Assembly: GCF_004208415.1 (NCBI RefSeq)
Contig: NZ_CP035758.1
Coordinates: 2,418,001 to 2,482,000 of the forward strand
DNA: 64,000 bases
Direction of reading: 5' to 3'
Source: Ktedonosporobacter rubrisoli
GTDB taxonomy: Bacteria > Chloroflexota > Ktedonobacteria > Ktedonobacterales > Ktedonobacteraceae
In this document: positions 18,153 through 28,414 of the stretch, piece by piece
Layout of the letters: each line of letters begins with the position of its first letter
Numbering within the stretch: position 1 is the first letter of the stretch
Notes under the pieces: model-generated
Seen by the model: the letters and a program-made list of their open reading frames with translations, nothing else
Databases searched by the model: none
Told to the model about the DNA's origin: nothing
Translations under genes and position numbers: made by a program

Positions 18153-18947
18153 TTACTGCTGCTGAGAGCCTGCATAGAACTCATCAAGCAAGCGCCTGGT
18201 CTCGGTATCTGCCTTGATCGCCTTGATTGCCTGCGCAAGTTGCTGTGCGGCGGCGTCAAGAAGTTGTTCGCCTATCTCTGCCGTCGCCGGACGGGCATCG
18301 CCAGCATAGTGTGTGGGATAATCAGCGTACCACCAGATTCCCGTCTGCACGCCCACGGCTTTAAGCGCTTGTAGATGCTCGCGGGCCTTGCTTTCGTCAT
18401 CGCTGGGAATCTGTTGCCTGGCAACCAGATCAGGTCGGATGGCCAGCATCATGCTGGTTTCGCCTGGGCCAGCGTGTCCATCGCTCGCAGGCTCCCAGGG
18501 AACCTCTAGCGCACCTCTGGTATTGGTGTACGGATGGGTAACGTAGATTACATAGTCGCGTGGACCATATAATTGCAACTCGTTGAAGAAGGCCAGCAGA
18601 TTGCGATTGCCTCCATGCGCATTGACAAGAACTATCTTCTTTAATCCGTTGCGTGCGATCTCGCGACAGACGTTATCGAGCAGGCGCAAGATGAGATCCC
18701 CATCGATGCTGATCGTGCCGGGACAGTGGCGCGCCTCTGGAATCTGGGTAAGGATATGATCAGGAAATATGAGCGCGGGCTCTAAGGCTGCGGCCCGCTT
18801 CAACAATTCACGTCCCTCATACATATCGGTTCCCAAGGGCAAATGGTGGCCATGCCGCTCAATTACCGATAAGGCAACCAGGCATACACCTTCACACTGC
18901 TTAACGGCTGCAGGAAACTGATCGCTGCTCAATTCTTCCCATCGCAT
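18153..18947 (-). CDS. Creatininase-family amidohydrolase
   Basis: A 264-residue protein of the creatininase/creatinine amidohydrolase fold. Metal ligands sit in IERHGHHLPLGTDMYEG (His and Asp), in LVNAHGGNRNLL, and in the Glu of DGHAGPGETSMMLA. The family includes creatininase, formamide hydrolases of riboflavin/F420 synthesis (ArfB), and the mycofactocin protein MftE. Sequence blocks do not distinguish among these, and no mycofactocin genes are adjacent. F420-dependent enzymes occur elsewhere in the window. The start is the only ATG consistent with family length. Confidence 0.85.
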   Translation of the reverse strand: MRWEELSSDQFPAAVKQCEGVCLVALSVIERHGHHLPLGTDMYEGRELLKRAAALEPALIFPDHILTQIPEARHCPGTISIDGDLILRLLDNVCREIARNGLKKIVLVNAHGGNRNLLAFFNELQLYGPRDYVIYVTHPYTNTRGALEVPWEPASDGHAGPGETSMMLAIRPDLVARQQIPSDDESKAREHLQALKAVGVQTGIWWYADYPTHYAGDARPATAEIGEQLLDAAAQQLAQAIKAIKADTETRRLLDEFYAGSQQQ

Positions 18948-19100
18948 GCTTTTGCCTCCTTTATACTATATACGTTGGCGCACTAAGATATATTTCAAGC
19001 TCTGGATATGTAAGCGGAAATTGCTGTGTTTCTCGGGCGGTTAGCTTAACTGGAGCCTGGCCAGCTATACGCTCAATCCTTGCTTCGTTCTAGACGAGGG

Positions 19101-19733
19101 CTATAGCGCGTTTACCGCACGTAGCCAGGCCTGAGCCATCAGGGCATGACCGGCCGGGGAAGGATGCACACCATCGGCGGCCCAGAAAGCCGACTCGCGC
19201 TGTGCCGCGGCCTGAGCAAATAGCCCGTCAAAGGGCACGTAGAGCGCGCCATACTCGCGCGCCAGCTTGCGCACTACATCAATTTTTGGGTCCAGATCTT
19301 CGCGCCAGGTCTCGCGATCGGCTGACACGGACAGGACAAACGGCTCGCAAAGGATCAAGCGCGCGTTCAGGGCTGCCTTTGTGCGCTCCAGTAAGGAACG
19401 ATAGACATCCTCGTAATCCTGCGTCGAGGTCGGATCGTTGCTGTCATAACGTCTCCACGTGTCGTTAATGCCAACCAGGATAGAGACCCAGCTCGGATGC
19501 AGATCAAGGCAATCTTTCTGCCAGCGCTTTAGCAGATCTTTGGCGCGGTCGCCGCCGATGCCACGATTTAAGAAATTGACATTTTTGCTGGGATAAAGGG
19601 CTTGAAACCAGGAGGAAGCTATCATGGCATAGCCTGCCCCCATACTCCGTGGGTCCAGGCGATCACGGCCGGCATCGGTGATGCTATCGCCTTGAAATAG
19701 AACTACATCCCCATCATTAAAAAGTGGTGACAT
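19101..19733 (-). CDS. SGNH/GDSL hydrolase
   Basis: The start at 19733 (MSPLFND) has AAGGAG six bases upstream; the ATG at 19739 directly abuts that site. The protein is 210 residues. All four SGNH blocks are present: FQGDSITDAGRD (catalytic Ser), LNRGIGGDRAKDL (Gly), ILVGINDTWRRY (Asn), and AADGVHPSPAGHAL (Asp/His). No signal peptide is seen, so it is probably a cytoplasmic esterase or sugar deacetylase. Substrate unknown. Confidence 0.9.
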   Translation of the reverse strand: MSPLFNDGDVVLFQGDSITDAGRDRLDPRSMGAGYAMIASSWFQALYPSKNVNFLNRGIGGDRAKDLLKRWQKDCLDLHPSWVSILVGINDTWRRYDSNDPTSTQDYEDVYRSLLERTKAALNARLILCEPFVLSVSADRETWREDLDPKIDVVRKLAREYGALYVPFDGLFAQAAAQRESAFWAADGVHPSPAGHALMAQAWLRAVNAL

Positions 19734-20271
19734 GAACATCTCCTTGCCCTAAGTGGGCTAACGCTGGGCGCAGGTATTGCCCAACAATCGGTGGCGCACT
19801 CCAATCGCGCAACCAGGCTGTTCGGCATACATGCCCGTGGGCTTAACAAACTGAAATATCTAAGCGAGGGGGCATATGGTGATCGAAGCGCTTTTCCTTG
19901 TGCTTGCCCGTATAGAGAATCTATACGGAGAAGGAAGCTATGCCATAATTCCCCATTGCCATAGCTATGAGAGGACTTTACCTTCAGGAAAGGTTGCGAT
20001 ATCTCCTTAAAGAAATAACTCCAGATAGATATTTTGTCTTATAGCCATATTGAAAATGTCCTCGAATCGCGACAATATAGTATTATAATATAAAACCAGG
20101 CTGTCAGTGTTGGGCCTGCGCGCTCTCGATCCAATGACCTTGTAACGCAAGAGCCAAGGAGGAACTTGCTACGGTTTGTCCACTGAGTACCTTTGCCTGT
20201 CGTTAGGCCTGAACTTCATGCTTTGATATGGTCTATGGCAAGTAGTCAAAGAAGAAAAAGGATAGTGCAAC
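19734..20271. other. Intergenic region with a small palindrome
   Basis: No gene seen. CCGTATAGA (19908-19916) and TCTATACGG (19920-19928) form a perfect 9-bp hairpin with a 3-base loop, possibly an operator or RNA hairpin. The segment around 20060-20100 is very AT-rich and may hold the promoter of the following flavoprotein gene. Confidence 0.4.
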
Positions 20272-20982
20272 ATGAGCGAATCAACCTATCGATCCTCCCG
20301 GTATCCCTTTGTGCCTTATAAGCCACCTCGCTTTAGCATAGAAGAGCAGAGAGCCGGTGTTCAGCTTTATTTAAACAGGATGTCACGCCGTCGCACAGTC
20401 CGTGAATATTCTGACGAACCCGTCCCCTATGAAATTATCGAGAAGGCTATCCAGGCGGCCAGCCTGGCACCAAGTGGCGCGAACCAGCAGCCCTGGAGCT
20501 TTGTTGTCGTCAGTGATCCTGAACTCAAACGCCAGATCCGCCTTGCCGCAGAGGAGGAGGAGAAAGAGAGCTATGAGCATCGGATGTCCCAGGAATGGCT
20601 TGATGCGCTGGCTCCCCTGGGTACAGACTGGCACAAGCCCCATATAGAAGAGGCTCCCCATGTTATTGTGGTATTCGCCCAGATCTATGGCTTAGAGACA
20701 CTGCCAGATGGCACTCAACACAAATACAAACATTACTATGTTCAGGAATCTGTTGGCATCGCTGTAGGTATGCTGCTCTCTGCCCTGACCTTTGCCGGCC
20801 TGGCTACTCTGACCCACACCCCCAACCCTATGGGCTTCCTGGGGCAGATCCTTCAGCGCCCGGCCAATGAGCGCGCATTTGTTCTCATTCCGGTGGGCTA
20901 TCCGGCTGAAGATGCTGAGGTTCCTGCCATCACCAAGAAGCCTCTCGATCAGGTGGCGATACATTTCGAGAAAAAATCCTGA
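20272..20982 (+). CDS. Iodotyrosine-deiodinase-like nitroreductase-fold flavoprotein
   Basis: A 236-residue FMN protein. The FMN motif RRRTVREYSDEPVP and AASLAPSGANQQPWSFVVVS identify the nitroreductase superfamily. The following lid region distinguishes the IYD subgroup: residues Glu97, Tyr101 and Lys122 fall at the spacing (E, +4 Y, +21 K) of the Glu/Tyr/Lys trio that grips the amino-acid zwitterion in characterised iodotyrosine deiodinases. HYYVQESVGIAVGMLLSALT completes the family pattern. The natural bacterial substrate is unknown; reductive dehalogenation of halotyrosines is a plausible inference. AAGGA lies upstream of the ATG. Confidence 0.82.
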   Translation: MSESTYRSSRYPFVPYKPPRFSIEEQRAGVQLYLNRMSRRRTVREYSDEPVPYEIIEKAIQAASLAPSGANQQPWSFVVVSDPELKRQIRLAAEEEEKESYEHRMSQEWLDALAPLGTDWHKPHIEEAPHVIVVFAQIYGLETLPDGTQHKYKHYYVQESVGIAVGMLLSALTFAGLATLTHTPNPMGFLGQILQRPANERAFVLIPVGYPAEDAEVPAITKKPLDQVAIHFEKKS

Positions 20983-21564
20983 CGGTAGTTGCAGAGCGCC
21001 AACCGGCAAGTGACCTTCCCTCAATGGCCTGGCTCGAACGATAGTATGAAGCAGTCAGCGATCAACCCATCAAATTGAACAGTGCGGGCGACCATCTCGG
21101 TCGTCCGTATCACATTGTCACCTCAGCAGCGCCCCTCCTGTATTACATCCCACAGGGATTGCCAGGCCCAATTATACCTACTTATTCTACTAGACATCAA
21201 CTCAAAGGTGTACATACCACCTCATCCAGCTTCTCAGCAGGCGTGAGGAGGAGCAGCATCGAGCGGCTGTTTTACCGCTTTTACCTCTCAAGATACTCCT
21301 TCCTGAAAAGCATGCTATATCCCCCTTACCCAAAACAAGAGAAATATCCCTGTTCTTCTTCTCTAGTATATAGAAAATGAAGATACATGTCGAGTGAGAA
21401 AGTGAAAGGAGTGTCAAGAAAGCGATGATTTCACTTGTTTTGCTTTAACAAAAGCGCTTCCACGTGACATGTAATGAACGGGGATTGTTTGTATGAAAAA
21501 TAGGTGAAATAGTTCTCTTTCTGTAATACTGTATGAAATCATTGAAAGCAGCTTTTCTTTGCGC
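20983..21564. other. Gene-free stretch
   Basis: No convincing gene or strong structure was seen. Short open frames here lack start context and domains. Confidence 0.5.
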
Positions 21565-21768
21565 AGCGTGACAGCTCACTTCTCTCCTCCTAATTACGGG
21601 ACATACCTCGGAAGAAGTGCGCGAGTTCCTGGCGACGTTGGAAATCCCGTATCGGGAACTGTTTCCCCAACTGAACTTGCGCCAATGGTCAGGCATCATC
21701 TACACCTGGCTCACTCACGCGCTTCTTGATCCAACCAATTCTGGCCGTGCAACGATGGATAACCTGAT
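21565..21768 (+). pseudogene. Unidentified gene fragment used as intron target
   Basis: An open frame without a start reads LLLITGHTSEEVREFLATLE and continues through FPQLNLRQWSGIIYTWLTHA up to the codon pair Asn-Leu at 21761-21766, where group II intron sequence begins. Base choice looks coding. The protein family was not recognised; the 5' part of the gene is not in the window. Confidence 0.4.
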
Positions 21769-22380
21769 GTGCGCCGCTTCGGCACGTATTGAATAGCCCC
21801 ACAGGGGCAGAAAGTTGAGAGCAGATGACTTTCTAGGACACTGACTCTACTTGGCGGGGAAACCCAAAGGGGAAAACAGCATAGTCGGAAAGCGGAGAAG
21901 CGCGAAGGTATGTAGCGTAGTTTGTATCCGCAAGTCCTGTGTGTATGGTCAAGCCTAAACTGGCTGAAACCCAGCTTCCAGCGGTGTAATGTTCCGCCCA
22001 TCGCAGCATACCTGAAGCGATGATGTCGAAATACGTATGGGTCATCAGAACATACGAAACCGCCAGGTTGCAATCCTGGCGTAAACGCTCTCTTCGGCAA
22101 GCGACCCCTAACGAAGTGGTAGAAGGAGGCGAACGGGAGACCTGGAGCACACTAGACGTTCGATACGTGCAAATGCGGGATCGCCTACAAGGGGATGACC
22201 CTCATGGCGACGGAGTTCCCATAGGAGCCAAATGCTCAGGGTAATGCCTGAGACAGGACGAAGGGGAACAGGCATCGTTGAAGAACCAAAGATAGCGAGG
22301 TGCGTGAGATGCGTACAGCCGACACTATCCTCGGTCTCATCAAAGAGAGAGGCAAGAAGGGATTGCCTTTAGAGCGAGTC
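21769..22380 (+). mobile_element. Group II intron, 5' part only
   Basis: It begins GTGCGCC at 21769, which fits the group II 5'-end consensus (GUGYG). A structured non-coding stretch follows with the recognisable segment GCGACGGAGTTCCCATAG near 22207-22224. At 22309 an ATG opens the intron-encoded reverse transcriptase/maturase. Its first 24 codons (ending ERGKKGLPLERV) match the typical RT N-terminus. The intron is cut off at 22380 by the left end of an IS3-family element. The rest of the maturase and domains V-VI are absent, so it cannot splice or move by itself. Confidence 0.7.
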
Positions 22381-22420
22381 TGAGCTTGACCCACTTTTGT
22401 GGACAGGACCAATGGGTGGT

Positions 22421-23279
22421 TCAGACCATTCTGTTTTCAAACTGAGAAGGGCTGACGTATCCCAAAGACGAATGAAGACGCTGACGATTGTAAAACACTT
22501 CGATCCATTCAAAGATCACTTGTCGAGCTTGCGAACACGTCGCGAAACTGGTGCGATGCACACATTCCCATTTGAGTGTGCTCCAAAACGACTCCATAGA
22601 GGCGTTATCGTAGCAATTGCCAGTTCAGCTCATACTCACCACCATTGCCGCCTCGGCTAACGCCTGCTGGTAGCCCAGGCTGGTGTGACTTTCTCCCACG
22701 ATCCGAATGATGCAGCAGTCCTGGTTGAGGACAACGACGTTGCACTGCCATCTGCAACGCGTGTTGGACGAGTTCCTCATCTTGAACAGCAGCCATCGCC
22801 CATCCGACCAGCGAACGAGAGTAGAGATCGAGGACCCCAGCGACATAGAGCCAGCCCTCCTGTGTCCACACCGCCGTCACATCCGTCACCCACTTGCGAT
22901 TGGGAGCACTGGCCTCAAAATCCTGATTGAGGACATTGGCGGCTTTCTGATGAGCAGGATGTTGCCGTGTCGTGTGAGCACACCTGCCAGGCTCTCGTGC
23001 AGACCAGCCCTGTTGCCGGATCAGGCGAGCCACCCGCTTGCGCGAACACCGATGACCTTGCCGTTGCAAGCAGACATGCACGCGTGGACTGCCATAGGTC
23101 TCTCGACTCTGTTGGTAGCAGACTTCAATGGCCTCTTTCAACTCGCCATCTTCCCGCTCATGCTGGCTGACTGGGCGCGCTTTCCACGCGTAATAGCCGC
23201 TCTTTGAGACGCTCAGCACGCCACACAATCTCACGACCGGATAGTCATGACCCATCTGATCGATGAAGGTATAGATCAT
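22421..23279 (-). pseudogene. IS3 OrfB (DDE transposase), frameshifted
   Basis: The N-terminal 150 codons are intact with WVTDVTAVWTQEGWLYVAGV (first Asp) and LLHHSDRG (second Asp). Directly after HHSDRG the frame is lost. Another frame gives TSLGYQQALAEAAMVVSMS, and a third gives GNCYDNASMESFWSTLKWEC (catalytic Glu region) and ends at 22421. All catalytic residues survive but at least two indels disrupt the gene. orfB starts 4 bases inside the orfA end, as is usual for IS3 elements. Confidence 0.8.
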
Positions 23280-23572
23280 CGCTGGGGTTGTGAGAAGATG
23301 GCCAAGGCTTTTTTTAAGATATCACGCTCTTGACGTAAAATCTCATTTTTCCGACGTAAGCGGCGCATCTCTTCCTCTTGTGGGGTTTGATGTCCGCTTC
23401 CAGGAAACGCATTTTGATCATGCTTTTGTGCCTGCTGTTTCCACCCTTGAAGGGTATTATCTGAGATCCCTAAGTCGCGAGCGACCTGGGCCAGCGGTTT
23501 CCCTGTGGTTTCTACCAGATGTAAGGCTTCTCGCTTGAACTCGGCATCAAAGGTCCGTTTCGGTTTTTCCAT
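23276..23572 (-). CDS. IS3 OrfA (HTH protein)
   Basis: A 98-residue protein with a helix-turn-helix (LVETTGKPLAQVARDLGISD) and a leucine-zipper-like C-terminus (MRRLRRKNEILRQERDILKK), as in IS3-family OrfA proteins. It overlaps orfB by 4 bases, where the OrfAB transposase is normally made by -1 frameshifting. Intact, but the partner orfB is broken. Confidence 0.85.
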   Translation of the reverse strand: MEKPKRTFDAEFKREALHLVETTGKPLAQVARDLGISDNTLQGWKQQAQKHDQNAFPGSGHQTPQEEEMRRLRRKNEILRQERDILKKALAIFSQPQR

Positions 23573-23636
23573 CGCATATCTCTTTCATGGATAGTATACC
23601 TGTCTTCCTTCTGTCCATGAAAGTGGGGCAAGGGCA

Positions 23637-24141
23637 CCCTTCGGCGGAACCAAAGAATTATACAAAGGGCAACAGTTCCCCATGCTCCATTGCAAGATTT
23701 TTCCTCCAAGAATGCTGTCTGGTTGTTTGTTCGTGATCCTTCCCAACTCGATGAGAAAGAGCAGATGACTCTCTCGATCATTTGTCAGACAAGCGAGACG
23801 ACGAAGCAGACGTACCAATTCGTTCAGGAGTTTCGGTGCTTGCTTCATAATCGCGAAGGGGCTAAGCTTGATGACTTGCTAGAAAGAGTCCGAGCAAGTC
23901 AGATTCGTGAACTCCAACGTTTTGTCACTGGTGTTGAGCGCGACAAGGAAGCAGTTGTTGCTGGGCTGACCCTTCCTTTCAACAACGGTCTTGTCGAAGG
24001 AAAAGTAAACAAGCTCAAGCTGCTTAAAAGGATGGGGTATGGACGTGCAAGCTTTGCATTGGTACGCCAGCGTGTGCTCCACGCTCTTTAATCACGATAT
24101 ATTATATTTTTATCATCTATCACCAAAAGTGGGACAGAACC
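23637..24141 (+). pseudogene. ISL3-family transposase, C-terminal fragment and element end
   Basis: An open frame begins directly at the IS3 junction without a start codon and runs to 24091. It shows SSKNAVWLFVRDPSQLDEKE in the middle and LPFNNGLVEGKVNKLKLLKR, GYGRASFALVRQRVL at the end, the conserved C-terminus of ISL3 (DDE_Tnp_ISL3) transposases. After the stop, CACCAAAAGTGGGACAGAAC to about 24141 resembles an ISL3 terminal repeat. The N-terminal two thirds are missing. Confidence 0.75.
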
Positions 24142-24333
24142 GTGATATGCGACAAAAACTTGCCTCTTTCATTGATCTCAGGTATACTCTTCATCAAAGG
24201 CAGATGACCATGCACAACTTCGCTGGTTAAAACTAGCTGAACAAGAGGTCAATTGGTCTTTGGTGTATTTTTCACGAAAGGGTAGCCACGTGCGATAGAA
24301 GGATTCGAGCAGCCAGAAAAAGGAGAGATAAGG

Positions 24334-26164
24334 ATGACACATCGCGCTGGTCAACAATTGGGGAACTATCGACTGACTCACCTTTTGGGGGAAGGTGGCT
24401 TTGCTGAAGTGTACTTAGGTGAACATCTTCACCTTGGTACTCAGGCAGCGATTAAAGTGCTCCATACCCAGCTCACAAGCGATGATATCGAGAGCTTTCG
24501 TGCAGAGGCGCGAACGATTGCTCACCTTATCCATCCACATATTGTACGAGTACTCGAATTTGGTGTAGAGGGCAAAACTCCTTATCTGGTGATGGACTAT
24601 GCTTCTGGTGGCACGTTGCGAAAACTGCATCCTAAAGGTACACGTATTCCCTTGGCTCCTGTTGTCTCCTACGTCAAACAAGTTGCAGATGCTCTCCAAT
24701 GTGCTCATGATGAAAAACTCATTCATCGCGATGTCAAACCAGAGAATATGCTGCTGGGAAGGCGAAATGAGGTGCTCCTCAGTGACTTTGGGATCGCCTT
24801 GGTGGCCCAAAGTTCGCGTTATCAAAGCACGCCAAGATATGGCAGGGACGATCGCGTATATGGCTCCCGAACAAATTCAGGGCAAGCCGCGTCCTGCCAG
24901 TGATCAGTACGCTCTTGCAGTAGTCGCCTACGAGTGGTTGAGTGGGGATCGACCTTTTCATGGATCATTTACTGAGATTGCTGTTCAGCATGCAGTTGCA
25001 ACTCCTCAGCCCCTAAGAGAGCGAGTTCCTGTTTCTCCAGCAATTGAGCAAGTAATCATGATAGGGCTTGCGAAAGAGCCAAAGGAGCGTTTTAGCAGCG
25101 TACAAGCTTTCGCTAGCGCACTCGAGCAGGCTTTTCAAAAAGAGCAAGCAACAACCGTCTCCCTGCAGTTTCCTTCAGCACATGTATTATCTCCTCCCTC
25201 TCTCCCATTAACAGTTGCACCATCAATTGCCACAACGCACCCTGGGACATCTCCCGCTTCTGTAGGAAAACACCTTTTCTCCTATCGCAATCATATTGCT
25301 CCGGTGTCAAGCATTGCCTGGTCGCCTGATAGCGCACGTATTGTCTCTGGGAGCAGTGATAGGACTGTCCAAATTTGGGAAGCACAAACAGGAAGAACTG
25401 AAACGGTATGGAATTTCCACTCATCCCCTGTACGGACTGTTGCCTGGACAAAGAATGGTACATATATTGCTTCTGCGGGTGAAGACACAACAGTTTCGAT
25501 ATGGGAGACTCTGACGAGAAGAAGTGTGATGACTTATCAAGAGCATAAAAAGTGTGTGAGTGCTCTTGCCTGGGCCCCTGATAGCGATCATATCGCTTCT
25601 GGCGGTTTTGATAAAACAATTCACCTTTGGAGTGCAGTAACGGGCAGGAAAGTCCTGACCTATCAGGGCCATACGAGGAACATGGGAGCTTGGGTCAAAG
25701 CGGTGGCATGGTCTCCCAATGGAAGGTGTATAGCTTCTGGAGATTACAATGGGGAAGTCTTCGTGTGGGACACAGTAACTGGGGAATACCGTTTACACTT
25801 ATCAGCCTCTAGGAGTGTCAATGGTTTGGCATGGTCTCCTGACAGTGATCGTATTGCCATTGCATGCAGTTCTGGTAGACTCCTCCTTGTACAGAGTTTG
25901 GCTCAAGAGAGCACTTCCAGACATCATATGAATCAAAATGAGGACATCGGCCTGACATCAGTCGTCTGGTCACCCGATGGCAAGTTTATCGCGCTTGGAG
26001 ACGAGCGTCATCAAGTTCACATCTGGGACCCAGTAAGTGAAAAACTTCTCTATACCTATCAAGGACATGCCAACCGTGTACTAGCAGTAGCTTGGTCTCC
26101 CGATGGGCACCAAATTGCCTCTGCAAGTGCTGATAAAACTGTGCAGGTTTGGCAGGCACCATAG
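24334..26164 (+). pseudogene. Ser/Thr protein kinase fused to WD40 repeats, one-base frameshift
   Basis: The gene starts at ATG 24334 after AAGGAGAG. Residues 10-165 form the kinase N-lobe and catalytic loop: LLGEGGFAEVYLGEH (P-loop), AAIKVL (Lys), LIHRDVKPENMLL, LLSDFGIALV. Near 24832 (ACGCCAAG) an apparent extra C shifts the frame, and the kinase continues as DMAGTIAYMAPEQIQGKPRP in frame 2 (activation segment, APE), followed by a Pro/Ser linker and about seven WD40 repeats (for example SIAWSPDSARIVSGSSDRTV) to 26164. Restored length is about 609 residues. PkwA-type kinase-WD40 fusions are known in actinobacteria and Chloroflexota as signalling proteins. It may be a decayed gene or a sequencing error. 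Confidence 0.8.
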
Positions 26165-26329
26165 GAAGAATTCCTAAAATTACAGAAGTTATTATCTAGA
26201 ATTAAATGAATGAGGGATAAATTCACTGTTTTACAGCCTAAATGGCCCAACATTTCGTGCTTTGTCGTCGTATCCTGTATTCCCTCATCAAAAACCCTGA
26301 AGGGTCGATGGAGAGAAGAGTCTTAACTC

Positions 26330-27571
26330 ATGCTAACAGGTGAGGAATTTCGCACTTGGTGCCAGCGTAACAAGATCTCGTCAGAGACGGAAGCCGTCAT
26401 TGCCCGTATTCGTTCCTCCCCTCCAGCTCGTCGCGTGCGTGGGCGAGCTTCGAATATGAGTGGGCGGTATCCATCTGTGAAAATGGGCTACTCCATCCAG
26501 TTTGAAAGTCAGGTGGAGTTTTTGGCGATCTACGCGATGGAGCGCGATGATGATGTCCTGGAGTATTACGACCAGCCAACACGCATCCAGCTTCACTACC
26601 GCTCTTTGAGCGGTCACAAGACCTCACCGTGGCATACCCCTGATTTCCTGGTGATCCGCCGCAATGGGGCAGGCTTTGAGGAGTGGAAGCCGGAGAATGC
26701 GCTCGAAGGGTTAACGACCCGCATGCCTGAGCGGTATCAACCCGATCCACGAGGTGGATGGCGCTGCCCTCCTGGCGAGCAGACGGCAGGCGATCTGGGA
26801 CTCGCGTATCGGGTACGTACCTCTGGCGAATACCACCAACAGTACATCGACAATTTGAAGTTTCTCCAAAATTTCTGGACCCATCCCTTTTCCGTTCCTC
26901 AAGCTGCAGAGCAACAGATTCGAGACGCTCTCGCCGTGTACCCAGGCATCATTGTGGACGCACTACTCCAGGCGCACCACGATCTCGTGGTTGATGTCGT
27001 CTGGGCCATGCTTACCACTCAGTCCATTTTTACCGATTTGACCGCGGCCTCGCTTATGGACTGGGAGCGTGTCTTTTTGTACGCATCAGCCTTGGAGGTT
27101 GAGGCTGTACGACAGGGAGCCAATGATGTCTCCCCTGATCCACTCATTGCCTCGCCGCTGATCATTGATGGGCGGCTGTGGGAAGTCGAAATGCAGGACA
27201 CACAGGTGCTGCTGCGTCCAGAAGTGGGAATGCCCTTCTCCCTCCCAGTCGAGCAGTTTCACTACATGATAGCCTCGGACCTGATTGCGCCTGCTTCATT
27301 CTCCACCCCTTTGCCGCTCTCCGAAGTCGCACGTGCGCGCATCGCCAAAGCTTCCCTCAAGGGCCAGGAAGCTGCCAACAAACGCTGGCGCGAAATTCTT
27401 GCGTATGCTCGCGGGGATGTGCTCACCGTCACGACACGCTCCGTGCAGAACTGGATAGCTGCTTTCCGCCAAGCGGAAGCCGACTTCGGCTGTGGATACA
27501 TCGGATTGCTCGACCGTGTTGCTGAGCGCGGGAATCGTGCTCCTCGTGTGCCCGATGCCTCCAAGGAATAG
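26330..27571 (+). pseudogene. Tn7-like TnsA domain joined to the TnsB N-terminus
   Basis: A 413-codon frame. Residues ~50-130 carry the TnsA endonuclease motif: Glu63 in QFESQVEFLAIYAM, Asp105 in WHTPDFLVIRR, and Glu118-x-Lys120 in FEEWKPE. TnsA cuts the 5' ends of Tn7-like transposons. The C-terminal ~100 residues (ASLKGQEAANKRWREILAYA, TVTTRSVQNWIAAFRQAEAD, GYIGLLDRVAERGNRAPRVP) look like the DNA-binding N-terminus of TnsB. A TAG at 27569-27571 ends the frame, but the same frame resumes immediately with the TnsB core. This was therefore once a TnsA-TnsB fusion of about 870 residues. Confidence 0.75.
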
Positions 27572-28414
27572 CTCAATGTGTATCTCACCACGCACTACGC
27601 CGCTCCTGTCTGCAAACGGGCGATAGCCGTGTACCGCCTCTACCGAGAGGAAGCCTTAAAGCAAGGCATCTCGCCCGTCGGCGAGCGCACCTTTTATCGA
27701 GAACGTGCCGCCTTTAAGGACGCCCAAGTTGTGGTCTCACGCCGAGGAAAACGCGCCGCCTATGCCCTCGAACCGGCCCTGGCTTATCTGGATCAAATGA
27801 CCCCTCGGCATGGTCAGCGTCCCTTTGAGCGAGTCCATCTCGATCATACACAATTAGACATCATGCTCGTCTCCTCGGTCACAGGAAAACCTTTCGCAAA
27901 ACCGTGGGCCACCTTCATGACTGATGCCTACAGCCGCCGGATTCTTGCCTGCTACGTGACCTATGATCCACCAAGCTATCGCTCGGTGATGATGGCGTTT
28001 CGGCACTGTGTGAAACACTATGGACGCCTCCCCCAGGAGTTGGTAGTGGATCGCGGCCCCGAATTTCAGAGTGTGTATTTCGAGACCTTGCTCTCGCGCT
28101 GCTTTGTAACCAAGTTGGAGCGGCCTCCTGGGCAACCGCGCTTTGGGTCAGTGATTGAGCGCCTGTTTGGCACCACCACGACCGAGTTGCTCAATCAGCT
28201 TCGAGGCAATACTCAGGCCAGCAAGATTCCCCGACAGGTAACGAAGGCCGTTGATCCCAAGCGCCTGGCCGTCTGGACCCTGGACGCTTTTGCACGTCGC
28301 CTGGCTGAGTACTGTCTGGAAGTCTATGACCAGATGGAGCATCGTGCCCTCTTTCAAAGCCCACGAGAAGCCTTCGCGCAAGGGATGCTGCGTGCGGGCA
28401 GCCGGACACGGTGA
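27572..28414 (+). pseudogene. TnsB-like DDE transposase core
   Basis: It continues the preceding frame after the TAG. It contains the RNase-H-like integrase core: first Asp in RVHLDHTQLDIML, then PWATFMTDAYSRRILACYVT, second Asp in QELVVDRGPEFQSVYFE, and Glu in GSVIERLFGTTTTELLNQLR. These are the TnsB/Mu-type blocks. The frame stops at 28412-28414 (TGA); a one-base shift then leads into the C-terminal segment. TnsB performs the strand-transfer step of Tn7-like transposition. Confidence 0.78.

Larger units (their letters stand above)
22381..23636 (-). mobile_element. IS3-family insertion sequence
   Basis: About 1256 bp. Left end TGAGCTTGACCCACTTTTGT and right end (reverse complement TGCCCTTGCCCCACTTTCAT) form imperfect ~25-bp terminal inverted repeats with TG...CA ends. 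It carries orfA and a damaged orfB on the minus strand. The bases flanking the two ends show no matching 3-4 bp duplication, so the junctions probably result from later recombination or deletion. Confidence 0.75.

Noticed and set aside
22060..22085. tRNA-like stem (CCAGGTTGCAATCCTGG)
   Set aside because: It lies within the group II intron's structured region and has no acceptor stem or anticodon arm around it.
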